A DNA stretch of 64,000 bases from Paludibacteraceae bacterium (GTDB taxonomy: Bacteria; Bacteroidota; Bacteroidia; Bacteroidales; Paludibacteraceae). The first letter of the stretch is position 1, and the number at the start of each line of letters is the position of its first letter. Below the pieces are notes generated by a model. The model was not told the DNA's origin. It made no database searches and saw only the letters and a program-made list of their open reading frames with translations. Where the stretch lies: positions 88,724 to 152,723 of the forward strand of contig JAFXPK010000023.1 in assembly GCA_017527905.1 (NCBI GenBank), given 5' to 3'. Of the stretch, positions 53,161 through 61,748 are shown piece after piece. The position numbers and the translations under genes were made by a program.

Positions 53161-54030
53161 ATGAAAGGCATTATACTTGCGGGGGGAAGTGCGACACGCC
53201 TTTTCCCCCTTTCTAAAGCCATATCGAAACAAATCATGCCGGTTTACGACAAACCGATGATTTACTACCCGCTTTCGACCTTGATGTTAGCCAACATACG
53301 TGAGGTGCTGATCATCTCCACCCCACGCGACCTCCCCATGTTCAAGCAACTGCTTGGAACGGGAGAAGATTTCGGCATGAAATTCAGCTATGTTGTGCAG
53401 AACGAGCCTAACGGATTGGCGCAGGCCTTCGTATTGGGAGCGGACTTCCTCAACGGAGAGGCTGGCTGCCTGATATTGGGGGACAACCTTTTCTACGGAC
53501 AGAATTTTTCCGAGATGCTCCACACCGCAGCGCAGCAGAAAAAAGGAGCCACCATCTTCGGCTACTACGTCAAAGACCCGTCCGCCTATGGCGTGGCGGA
53601 ATTCGACGAGACAGGCAAGGTGATATCCCTAGAGGAAAAGCCTAAGAACCCGAAATCCAACTATGCGGTGCCTGGACTCTACTTCTTCGATGAAACGGTA
53701 ACCGAGAAAGCCAAAAGGCTGAAACCATCCGCACGCGGGGAATACGAGATCACAGATTTGAACAAGATGTACCTAGAAGAGGGCACCTTGAGAATGCTGA
53801 AATTCGGAAGAGGTTTCACATGGCTGGACACTGGCAATTGCGACTCCCTCCTGGAAGCAGGCAACTTCGTGGCAACCATACAAAAGAGACAGGGATTCTA
53901 CATCGCCTGCATCGAGGAGATCGCTTGGAGGAACGGATGGATCTCTGACGACCAACTCAGGGAAGCGGGTGAACGGTTATGCAAAACCCTTTACGGACAA
54001 TATATACTTTCTTTATTGGAACAAAAATGA
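53161..54030 (+). CDS. rmlA: Glucose-1-phosphate thymidylyltransferase
   Basis: 289 residues, first step of dTDP-L-rhamnose synthesis: joins dTTP and glucose-1-phosphate. Signature GGSATRLFPLSKAISKQIMPVYDKPMIYYPL, LGDNLFYGQNF with metal-binding Asp, and EKPKNPKSNYAVPGLYFFD. Length equals typical RmlA. Its stop overlaps the rmlC start by 4 nt (ATGA at 54027-54030), so translation is coupled. Confidence 0.97.
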   Translation: MKGIILAGGSATRLFPLSKAISKQIMPVYDKPMIYYPLSTLMLANIREVLIISTPRDLPMFKQLLGTGEDFGMKFSYVVQNEPNGLAQAFVLGADFLNGEAGCLILGDNLFYGQNFSEMLHTAAQQKKGATIFGYYVKDPSAYGVAEFDETGKVISLEEKPKNPKSNYAVPGLYFFDETVTEKAKRLKPSARGEYEITDLNKMYLEEGTLRMLKFGRGFTWLDTGNCDSLLEAGNFVATIQKRQGFYIACIEEIAWRNGWISDDQLREAGERLCKTLYGQYILSLLEQK

Positions 54031-54575
54031 TTTTTACAGAGCAGGAAATCAAAGGAGTGTGGGTCATCGAGCCCAAAGTCTTCGCAGATAGCAGAGGATA
54101 CTTCATGGAAGCCTTCAAACAACAAGAGTTTGAGGAACACGTCGGGAAAATCGACTTTGTCCAAGACAACGAGTCAAAATCCTCCTATGGAGTGCTCAGA
54201 GGCCTCCATTATCAAAAGGGGGAATTCTCACAAGCGAAGCTGGTGAGGGTAATCAAAGGAGAAGTCATCGACGTGGCAGTGGACATCAGGAAAAGCTCGC
54301 CAACATTCGGCAAGCACGTCGCTGTCCTACTCAGCGAAGAGAACAAGAAACAACTATTCATCCCTAGAGGATTCGCCCATGGATTTCTCGTGAAGAGCCA
54401 AGAGGCCATATTCACCTACAAGGTGGACAACGTATACGCCCCACAAGCGGACGCCGGCATCATGTTCAATGACCCGACCATCGGCATCAAATGGGACATA
54501 CCGGCAGAGCAAATGCTTCTTTCCGAAAAGGACAAAAAACATCCTTTCCTCAAAGATGCGGAAGTATTCGATTAA
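54027..54575 (+). CDS. rmlC: dTDP-4-dehydrorhamnose 3,5-epimerase
   Basis: 182 residues from the ATG at 54027, which overlaps the rmlA stop; an in-frame ATG at 53979 would extend into rmlA and is rejected. Cupin-fold epimerase acting on the 4-keto sugar. Signature DSRGYFMEAF, FVQDNESKSSYGVLRGLHYQ with the catalytic His, and PRGFAHGF. Third enzyme of the dTDP-rhamnose path. Confidence 0.96.
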   Translation: MIFTEQEIKGVWVIEPKVFADSRGYFMEAFKQQEFEEHVGKIDFVQDNESKSSYGVLRGLHYQKGEFSQAKLVRVIKGEVIDVAVDIRKSSPTFGKHVAVLLSEENKKQLFIPRGFAHGFLVKSQEAIFTYKVDNVYAPQADAGIMFNDPTIGIKWDIPAEQMLLSEKDKKHPFLKDAEVFD

Positions 54576-54596
54576 GGAAATAGATTGTAGATCGCA

Positions 54597-55448
54597 ATGA
54601 ACATTTTGGTTACAGGCGCCAACGGACAACTAGGCAACTCCGTGCGCAAAATCGCAAGCAATTACACTCAGCACCACTTCCTGTACACAGACATGCCGGA
54701 GGTCGACATCACAGACCTTCAGTTATTGGAGGATTTGGTGAAAAAAGAAAATATCGGAGCCATCATCAACTGCGCCGCATTCACCGCAGTGGACAAAGCG
54801 GAAAGCTGTGAGGAATTGGCCGCTAAAATCAACGTGGACGGTCCGAAGAACCTCGCCCTCGCAGCAAAAAGCGTAGGCGCTAAACTCGTCCACATATCCA
54901 CGGACTACGTATTCGACGGGAAGTCGTGCCTTCCTTTGAAGGAGACGGACCCTACCCAACCTATCGGCGTTTACGGCAAGACCAAGCGCCAAGGTGAAAT
55001 CGAGGTGGAGAAAACCGGTTGCGACGCCATCGTCATCCGCACCGCATGGTTGTACAGCGAGTACGGCAACAACTTCGTCAAGACAATGCTCCGGCTAGGG
55101 AAAGAGAGGGAGTCGCTCAACGTCGTGTACGATCAGGTGGGAACACCTACCTACGCGACCGACTTGGCCTATGCCATCATGGTGCTCCTCGAGAAAGGGT
55201 TCAAGGGCTTCAACACCTACCACTTCTCCAACGAGGGCGTGATCAGCTGGTTCGATTTCACGAAAGCGATATTCGAAATCGCAGGACTAAAGACAAAGGT
55301 GAACGCCATCGAGAGCTTCGAATACCCTACCGCGGCGGAAAGACCCGCCTACAGCGTGCTGAACAAACGGAAGATCAAGGCGGAAGGCGTAAACGTTCCC
55401 TACTGGAAGGATTCTTTAGTACAGTGCATAAAACTGCTAGAGAATTAA
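54597..55448 (+). CDS. rmlD: dTDP-4-dehydrorhamnose reductase
   Basis: 283 residues, last step of dTDP-L-rhamnose synthesis. Rossmann start ILVTGANGQLGNSVRKIA, then STDYVFDGK and YGKTKRQGE with the catalytic Tyr-x3-Lys, IRTAWLYSEYGNNFVKTM and RPAYSVLNKRKI. The rmlB (4,6-dehydratase) gene expected beside it is missing here. A strong terminator follows at 55515. Confidence 0.95.
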   Translation: MNILVTGANGQLGNSVRKIASNYTQHHFLYTDMPEVDITDLQLLEDLVKKENIGAIINCAAFTAVDKAESCEELAAKINVDGPKNLALAAKSVGAKLVHISTDYVFDGKSCLPLKETDPTQPIGVYGKTKRQGEIEVEKTGCDAIVIRTAWLYSEYGNNFVKTMLRLGKERESLNVVYDQVGTPTYATDLAYAIMVLLEKGFKGFNTYHFSNEGVISWFDFTKAIFEIAGLKTKVNAIESFEYPTAAERPAYSVLNKRKIKAEGVNVPYWKDSLVQCIKLLEN

Positions 55449-55514
55449 GAAACGATAGTTCGACGAAGTCAATTATAAGTTAAGAATTATAATTCTTTGC
55501 CTGAAAGATAAGAC

Positions 55515-55556
55515 AAGGGAGGCTGGATACCGTTGGGCATCCAGCCTTCCTTTTTT
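55515..55556 (+). terminator. Rho-independent terminator of rml genes
   Basis: GGCTGGAT (55521-55528) and ATCCAGCC (55539-55546) with AAGG/CCTT extension, followed by TTTTTT. Confidence 0.92.
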
Positions 55557-55576
55557 GTCCATCGCCACATGGGCAA

Positions 55577-56353
55577 TCAATACTGCACCTGTGCGGCGGA
55601 TACGAACGTCTTCTTATAGTAGTTGCTTCCCATATCGGCGATTGTCACGCCCTTCGAAGAACTAACGATCACGAACTTATTATCCTTCAGATAAATACCC
55701 GCATAATTAGGCTTCTCATCCATTTTTCCGTCAGGGCGGAAGAAGACAAGGTCGCCCGCCTTCACATCAGAGAGCGGGATGGTTTTGCATTTATCATAGA
55801 TTTCACATGTCCGACGAGGCAATTTTTTGTCATACACCGTTTGGTAAACACTGCATATGAAACCGGAGCAGTCCGCCCCGTTCTTGTCATTTCCGGCAGA
55901 CAAATAAGGAGTGCCCAACCAAGTAACCACCTCAGCGAACAATTCACGGTCATCACTCGATGTCACCGTGAAGCCGAACTTCTCGGAGAAACTGGACAAA
56001 TCCGCGTCAGAGACCTCCGAAGAGACAGCTTTTCCTGCAGGAGCATTATCCTGTGCGATCGGCTGTTGACTCTCCTCCACAACATTCTCACTTAACATTT
56101 CCTCCTGTGGAACAGGGCCTTTCACCAAATCATTGTCAACCGTCGGAATGTCCGGTTCAGGAGGACTTTGAAGATCCTCAGCGTTTTGTGGTTCTGTAAC
56201 TTCCGTCAGATTAGTATCCGCAGGTTTCTGCTCCTCCGACGAATTGATGGACTCGATAGCAGCCTTGGATGCCTCCGCCGCCTTATTCTTCCCGTCCGAA
56301 CAAGCCGACAACAACATGCATCCTCCAAAAAATAATACAATAATACTCCTCAT
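55577..56353 (-). CDS. NlpC/P60-fold lipoprotein without catalytic histidines
   Basis: 258 residues from the ATG at 56353 (MRSIIVLFFGGCMLLSACSD); an upstream in-frame start would add 13 residues ahead of the lipobox. Lipobox LSAC, Cys18. A Glu/Pro/Asn-rich linker (20-120) precedes an NlpC/P60 domain (about 133-245). The nucleophile Cys162 is kept in GADCSGF, but the usual His of HVGIYL is Tyr217 (NYAGIYL) and the second His (FxHAS) is Ile229 (FVIVS). The whole protein contains no histidine at all. NlpC/P60 enzymes cut peptidoglycan peptides; this copy is probably inactive in that sense and may bind or regulate instead, or use another mechanism. Confidence 0.87.
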   Translation of the reverse strand: MRSIIVLFFGGCMLLSACSDGKNKAAEASKAAIESINSSEEQKPADTNLTEVTEPQNAEDLQSPPEPDIPTVDNDLVKGPVPQEEMLSENVVEESQQPIAQDNAPAGKAVSSEVSDADLSSFSEKFGFTVTSSDDRELFAEVVTWLGTPYLSAGNDKNGADCSGFICSVYQTVYDKKLPRRTCEIYDKCKTIPLSDVKAGDLVFFRPDGKMDEKPNYAGIYLKDNKFVIVSSSKGVTIADMGSNYYKKTFVSAAQVQY

Positions 56354-56551
56354 ATCTTCCCAAATTTCAATTGATTCAATCCATACAAACATATATCGAA
56401 CCGCAAAAAGAGTTCGACATTAACAAATATATAAAAAACAAGAGAAAAAAACAAGCTAATAGCCCAAACATTTCGGTCGGACACAGCAAGAAAAAGCACG
56501 TATCATAGGAGAAAAAAAACTGGAACCCAAAAGAATGGATTCCAGCGCTAG

Positions 56552-56625
56552 TGACCCCGGCGGGATTCTAACCCACGATCTTCAGAACCGGAATCTGACG
56601 TTCTATACAGCTGAACTACGGGGCC
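56552..56625 (-). tRNA. tRNA-Arg(CCG)
   Basis: 74 nt, cloverleaf on the minus strand: acceptor GGCCCCG with CGGGGTC, D arm GTTC/GAAC, anticodon loop TTCCGGT (anticodon CCG, Arg), T stem GTGGG/CCCGC. CCA is not encoded. G1-C72 pairs and G2-T71 wobbles. Unusual: position 19 is T (normally G) and position 56 is A (normally C). The pair is thus changed from G19-C56 to U19-A56. Confidence 0.95.
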
Positions 56626-56791
56626 ATTTCCGTTTCGCAGCGCAAATTTACATCTTTTTTGCCAAAAAACAATCATTCGTCCACCTCTTTAATCGAAAAA
56701 TAACTTTTTGACATCACACAAAACGATTCGCTATCATTTTTACATCCATATACCATATTTTACATATTTTTTGTATGAATTTAAATCTACA

Positions 56792-56823
56792 TTTGTCGAT
56801 TTTTGTAAACTTTACTATATTTG
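56792..56823 (+). promoter_or_regulatory. Promoter of asnA
   Basis: TTTG (56792-56795), 20-nt spacer, TATATTTG (56816-56823); start near 56830, ATG at 56845. Confidence 0.82.
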
Positions 56824-56844
56824 CAATAAAATAGAATACAAATC

Positions 56845-57882
56845 ATGAGTTATCTAAAAATTCCAAAGGGTTACAAACCGCTGATAGATGCCAGGGAGAC
56901 AGAGCTCGGCATCAAGAAAATAAAGGACTTCTTTCAAGGAAGTCTATCCGCAGAATTAAGATTGAGGAGGGTCACCGCCCCTCTTTTCGTGTTAAAGGGC
57001 CAAGGCATCAACGACGACCTCAACGGAGTGGAACGGGCCGTTTCATTCCCCATCAAGGATTTAGGCGACCAGAAGGCGGAAGTAGTCCACTCTTTAGCAA
57101 AATGGAAAAGGATGATGTTGGGCGAATACCACATCGAGCCAGGTTACGGACTATACACCGACATGAACGCGATCCGTTCGGACGAGGAGCTCGGCAACCT
57201 CCATTCACTCTACGTGGACCAATGGGATTGGGAGAGGACCATGACAGCGGAGGAAAGGAACATCGACTTTCTGAAAAGCATCGTGAACCGGATCTATTCC
57301 GTAATGGTACGCACGGAGTACGTGGTGTACGAGATGTACCCAAGCATCAAGCCTATGTTGCCTGAGAAGATTTTCTTCATCCATGCGGAGAAACTTCGTC
57401 AGATGTACCCTACCCTAACCCCGAAAGAGCGTGAAAACGAGATCGTGAAAAAATACGGGGCAGTGTTCGTGATGGGTGTCGGCGGACCATTGGGCGACGG
57501 AGAGCGCCATGACGGACGAGCACCGGACTACGACGATTGGACCACACCAGGAGAGGATGGACTTCCAGGCTTGAACGGAGACATCCTGGTTTGGAACAGT
57601 GTATTGGAGCAGTCTATGGAGCTCTCATCCATGGGTATCCGCGTCAACAAAGAGGCTTTACTTAAGCAATTGGAAATGACAGGACAAGAACAAAGGAAGG
57701 AACTCTATTTCCACAAGAGATTGTTGGAAGGCTCATTGCCACTCTCCATCGGAGGAGGCATCGGGCAATCAAGACTCTGCATGTTCTTCCTCAGGAAAGC
57801 GCACGTCGGAGAAATCCAGGCAAGCATCTGGCCGGAGGACATGCGCCAAGAATGTGCCAAGCACAATATCCATCTCATCTAA
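56845..57882 (+). CDS. asnA: Aspartate--ammonia ligase
   Basis: 345 residues. ATP-dependent synthesis of asparagine from aspartate and free ammonia, cytoplasmic. Structurally related to class II aminoacyl-tRNA synthetases. Signatures: RVTAPLFVLKGQGINDDLNG, QDWE-like VDQWDWERTM, KKYGAVFVMGVGGPLGDGERHDGRAPDYDDW and SIGGGIGQSRLCMFFLRKAHVGE. Typical length (about 330-345). Own consensus promoter; downstream S41 protease is 48 bp away and may be co-transcribed. Confidence 0.97.
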   Translation: MSYLKIPKGYKPLIDARETELGIKKIKDFFQGSLSAELRLRRVTAPLFVLKGQGINDDLNGVERAVSFPIKDLGDQKAEVVHSLAKWKRMMLGEYHIEPGYGLYTDMNAIRSDEELGNLHSLYVDQWDWERTMTAEERNIDFLKSIVNRIYSVMVRTEYVVYEMYPSIKPMLPEKIFFIHAEKLRQMYPTLTPKERENEIVKKYGAVFVMGVGGPLGDGERHDGRAPDYDDWTTPGEDGLPGLNGDILVWNSVLEQSMELSSMGIRVNKEALLKQLEMTGQEQRKELYFHKRLLEGSLPLSIGGGIGQSRLCMFFLRKAHVGEIQASIWPEDMRQECAKHNIHLI

Positions 57883-57930
57883 GGCATGAGGTGAAGACTG
57901 ACGAATTTATAAACATAACAACGCACAGAA

Positions 57931-59559
57931 ATGAGGATAGCCAGAATATTGTTTGCCACATTGTTGGCGACGGGAGTAATCCTATGCGCACACGCATCGG
58001 TCAGCTATAGCGACTTACAGAAGCTGCAAACGACCGTGGTCGCCATCGATAGGTTTTATGTAGATACCGTCAACGCTGAAAAGCTAATAGACAATGCCAT
58101 TGACGGGATGTTGGAAAAATTGGATCCTCACTCAAAATATATACCAAAGAGTGAGGTACAAAAAATGAACGAACCGCTCGATGGAAAATTCGAGGGTATC
58201 GGCGTGGTCTTCCAAATGATGGAAGACACCCTATTGGTTATCCAAACGATATCTGGTGGACCTTCCGAGAAAGTGGGCATCTTCGCCGGCGATAGGATCG
58301 TCTATGTGAACGACTCCACCATCGCAGGTGTGAACATGCAGAACACGGACATCATGAAAAGGCTCCGCGGACCGAAAGGCACATCTGTCAACGTGAAAGT
58401 GCTCAGACGGGGTGTGAAGGAACTGATCGAGTTCAAGATAATCCGTGATGTAATCCCTATCTACAGCATCGACGCCGCCTACATGGTGGACGACAAGATC
58501 GGATACATCAAGGTGAACAAATTCAGCGAAACCACCCTACAGGAGTATACGGAAGCGATGAATAAGCTCAAGGCCAAAGGCATGAAGTCCCTCATTCTCG
58601 ACCTGCAAGACAATGGTGGCGGATACCTGAAGACCGCAGTCCAACTGGCAAGCACAATACTCGCGCCAAACAAGCTGGTGGTTTATAGCGAAGGCGTTTC
58701 CCAACCAAGAGAGACATTCAACACGACAGGCAAACCTAGCTTCGAGAAAGGTGACCTTGTCGTTTTAGTCAACGAGAGTTCAGCCTCCGCGAGCGAAATC
58801 CTTTCAGGTTGTATCCAAGACTGGGACAGAGGATTGATTGTTGGGCGCAGAACCTTTGGTAAGGGATTGGTACAGAAACCTGTTCCGCTCCCTGATGGCT
58901 CACAAATCCGATTAACCGTCGCACAGTATTTCATTCCTTCGGGAAGGTGCGTCCAACGTCCGTACAAGAACAAGTTGAAGGACTACGACAAAGATTTTCT
59001 GGAGAGATACAACAGAGGCGAGTTGATGCATGAGGATAGCATATCCTTTCCAGACTCCCTGAAATATTTTACGCTGGAAAAGAGACGTCCCGTATACGGA
59101 GGTGGAGGCATCATGCCAGACTTATTCGTTCCGTTGGACACCACCAAGTACTCGAAATACCATCGTGACCTTGCGGCCAAGAATGTTCTGAACAATTTCG
59201 TGCTGAACTATCTGGACAAGAACAGGAACGCATTGGAGAAGAAATACAATGTGAATGTCAACAAGAAGAAAGAAGCAGGGTTCATATTGTTCAACCAAAC
59301 GTTTGAGATCTCAGACGAAGACCTGAAAGAGGTGACCGATGCGGGAGAAAAAGAAAAGGTAGAATTCAACGAAGAGCAATTCAACCACTCCAAGGCTCTC
59401 ATCAAAAAACAGCTCAAGGCCATGATCGCCAGAGACTTATGGAACACGAGCGAGTATTATCAGATCATGAACGATGAGAATCCGATTTTCCTTAAGGGAT
59501 TGGAAGCGCTAAAGAACAAAGACCTGTACAATAAAGGGATGTCCCCGAGAGAGAGATAA
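57931..59559 (+). CDS. S41-family C-terminal processing protease
   Basis: 542 residues. Signal peptide 1-22, so it acts in the periplasm. PDZ domain about 82-165 (GIGVVFQMMED... GPSEKVGIFAGDRIVYVN). Protease core with DLQDNGGGYLKTAVQLA (224-240), serine cluster NESSASASEI (281-290) containing the nucleophile, and base Lys311 in RTFGKGLVQ. The C-terminal extension of 150 residues is usual for Bacteroidetes members. CtpA-type enzymes cut C-termini of envelope proteins. No partner adaptor gene is visible nearby. Confidence 0.95.
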   Translation: MRIARILFATLLATGVILCAHASVSYSDLQKLQTTVVAIDRFYVDTVNAEKLIDNAIDGMLEKLDPHSKYIPKSEVQKMNEPLDGKFEGIGVVFQMMEDTLLVIQTISGGPSEKVGIFAGDRIVYVNDSTIAGVNMQNTDIMKRLRGPKGTSVNVKVLRRGVKELIEFKIIRDVIPIYSIDAAYMVDDKIGYIKVNKFSETTLQEYTEAMNKLKAKGMKSLILDLQDNGGGYLKTAVQLASTILAPNKLVVYSEGVSQPRETFNTTGKPSFEKGDLVVLVNESSASASEILSGCIQDWDRGLIVGRRTFGKGLVQKPVPLPDGSQIRLTVAQYFIPSGRCVQRPYKNKLKDYDKDFLERYNRGELMHEDSISFPDSLKYFTLEKRRPVYGGGGIMPDLFVPLDTTKYSKYHRDLAAKNVLNNFVLNYLDKNRNALEKKYNVNVNKKKEAGFILFNQTFEISDEDLKEVTDAGEKEKVEFNEEQFNHSKALIKKQLKAMIARDLWNTSEYYQIMNDENPIFLKGLEALKNKDLYNKGMSPRER

Positions 59560-59584
59560 AAGGGTTTCCAAACATATTCTAAGG

Positions 59585-59623
59585 AGGTGGAAGTGGCGGG
59601 GGCACCCCACTTCCACCTCTTTT
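59585..59623 (+). terminator. Rho-independent terminator
   Basis: AGGTGGAAGTGG (59585-59596) and CCACTTCCACCT (59607-59618), 12-bp perfect stem, then CTTTTAA. Confidence 0.93.
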
Positions 59624-59694
59624 AAATTAGGCACCTCTGGCAATCATCAGACCATATTAATTAACCAATTTATAAATTTTAAACACTTATAATT

Positions 59695-61692
59695 ATGGAG
59701 TTTTCACAAATCATTAAATGGAAAAGGTTCAGTCATAGCCCGTATGCGGTATTCTGCTCCTTGCACAAAGTAATCAACATCGGAGTCCTCAGTGTCGCCA
59801 TCATCGCAAATGCGGACGCCAAATCAAACAACGGTCATGAATCGGAGGAAAGCCCAGTATACTACGAAATGCTGGACGACGTGGAGGTGACCGCCGGAGA
59901 AGAGGGGATTAGCATAAACGGACCCGACGCATTCACCTACACCATCGAGCAAAGGGAGATAAAAACTGCCCCGCAACCATCGGTCAATGATCTTCTCAAA
60001 CAAGTACCGGAGGTGGACGTTCGACAACGAGGCGCATTCGGAGTCCAAACCGACATCTCCATCAAAGGAGCAACCCCCGAGCAAACAAGAGTTACCCTAA
60101 ACGGAATCAACATCTCCTCCCCTCAAACGGGGCACTTATCCGCAGATTTTCCTGTATCCATCGGTGCAGTCAGACAAATAGAATTATCAGAAGGGAAAGG
60201 AGAAAACGATGCCATCAACATCGTCACAAAGCCAGACACCATAAACAAATACGAGGCGATCGCCACCGCCGGTCTTTACAGATCTTTCGGTGTGGACAAC
60301 ATCATTAATATACATAACAAGAGATGCGGGCACCTCATCGACGGAGCTTTCTCCCGATCTGACGGAGCAACCATCAACAGCGATTTCAGAACAGGCAAAT
60401 TTCACTACATGGGTCAAACCAGCCGTACCAACCCGATTCATGCGGAATGGCAAGTAGGTTTCAGCAGAAAAAGCTTCGGTGCGAACACCTTCTACTCTCC
60501 CGCCTACGACAACCAATGGGAACGCACCAATAGGATTCTCTCTTCCGCAAAAATAGAGACCGCCACCCCCATAAAGTTCGCTACGCAGCTAAGTTGGTGC
60601 AGAGACTATGACCACTTTCAACTAGTCAGGAACGAGCACTTCGGGGAGAACCATCATCGGACAGATGCGCTATCCTTCGCGCCAGAACTGAAAAAACATT
60701 GGGGACAAGGCATAAGCACACTCAAACTCAACTATCGTCACGAAAAAATACTCTCCACCAATTTAGGAGTTCCTATAAAGGATGATTCGATCAAAATATT
60801 CGGGTCAGAGCAGTACTACACCAAAAGGCAGAAGCGTGAAACCGTCGAGCTACTACTGGAGCATCAACAGCAAGTGAAGAAATGGCTATTCGACGCAGGA
60901 TTACGCTACACACAAGCCAAGGATCTAGACGACAGGCATGCATTTTCACCATTCATCAAGACCACATACAATCTGAGACAGGCAAGAATATGTTTCTCTC
61001 TGAACAATGCGCTCAGGATTCCCTCCTTCACGGATCTTTTCTACAAGAGTCCAGTCAACACCGGCAACGTCGGACTGAAGAATGAAAAGAAAACCACCGG
61101 ACAGCTAACACTCAAGCACCATCGGAAGGGATTTAAAAACGAAGGCTACGTCTTCCACACGATTGGCAGAGAAATGATCGATTGGGTCATGTACTCCCCC
61201 GACGACACCTACCACTCCGCCAACTTCGGATTGAAGAACACAGGATTCGGCTATCATGGAGAATTACGTTTATCGGAACTTTCCAATCGGCTACCCATCA
61301 TAATAGGATTAGGATACCAACACATTTGGCAAAAGAGGAAGGACGACATATACGTATACAAATCGCTGTACGCACTAGAATACCTACGCAACAAAGTAAC
61401 AGCAGAAGTGAACATCCAACCCATTCAAGGGTTAAACATACGATTCGACACAAGGCTCGTCGAGAGGATCGGGAACTACATACTATACGAGAACCGGACC
61501 AGCACAGGCATACTCCAACCCTACAAGCCCTATTGCATAACAGACATGGAGATAGGTTATCAGACGAAATGGGGCAGACTATTCGCAACCATCAACAACC
61601 TGTTCAACAAAACATATGTAGACTTCGGGAATGTTACCCAAGCCGGTTTTTACGGGCAATTGGGCATAAGTTTCCACAAGGCAGGGAAGTAA
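59695..61692 (+). CDS. TonB-dependent receptor, plug plus barrel
   Basis: 665 residues. The signal region is long, MEFSQIIKWKRFSHSPYAVF followed by CSLHKVINIGVLSVAIIANADA. Plug about 58-185: VEVTAGEEGISINGPDAFTYTIEQ, PSVNDLLKQVPEVDVRQRGAFGVQTDISIKGATPEQTRVTLNG and VSIGAVRQIELSEG. The rest forms the barrel. The plug phrase DVRQRGAFGVQTDISI is close to BtuB-like cobalamin receptors of Bacteroidales. No cobalamin riboswitch is visible in the 135-bp leader, so the substrate is uncertain. It belongs with no SusD-type partner. Confidence 0.9.
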   Translation: MEFSQIIKWKRFSHSPYAVFCSLHKVINIGVLSVAIIANADAKSNNGHESEESPVYYEMLDDVEVTAGEEGISINGPDAFTYTIEQREIKTAPQPSVNDLLKQVPEVDVRQRGAFGVQTDISIKGATPEQTRVTLNGINISSPQTGHLSADFPVSIGAVRQIELSEGKGENDAINIVTKPDTINKYEAIATAGLYRSFGVDNIINIHNKRCGHLIDGAFSRSDGATINSDFRTGKFHYMGQTSRTNPIHAEWQVGFSRKSFGANTFYSPAYDNQWERTNRILSSAKIETATPIKFATQLSWCRDYDHFQLVRNEHFGENHHRTDALSFAPELKKHWGQGISTLKLNYRHEKILSTNLGVPIKDDSIKIFGSEQYYTKRQKRETVELLLEHQQQVKKWLFDAGLRYTQAKDLDDRHAFSPFIKTTYNLRQARICFSLNNALRIPSFTDLFYKSPVNTGNVGLKNEKKTTGQLTLKHHRKGFKNEGYVFHTIGREMIDWVMYSPDDTYHSANFGLKNTGFGYHGELRLSELSNRLPIIIGLGYQHIWQKRKDDIYVYKSLYALEYLRNKVTAEVNIQPIQGLNIRFDTRLVERIGNYILYENRTSTGILQPYKPYCITDMEIGYQTKWGRLFATINNLFNKTYVDFGNVTQAGFYGQLGISFHKAGK

Positions 61693-61697
61693 AAAAG

Positions 61698-61727
61698 AAG
61701 GGTTGCGAGAACATCGCAACCCTTTTT
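61698..61727. terminator. Bidirectional terminator
   Basis: AAGGGTTGCGA (61698-61708) and TCGCAACCCTT (61714-61724), 11-bp perfect stem, with A run before and T run after; serves the convergent receptor and beta-helix genes. Confidence 0.95.
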
Positions 61728-61748
61728 CCTTATATTCCATTCACCCGA

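Noticed and set aside
59560..59694. Cobalamin riboswitch ahead of the TonB-dependent receptor
   Set aside because: The leader is only 135 bp, AT-rich, and lacks the conserved B12-box elements.
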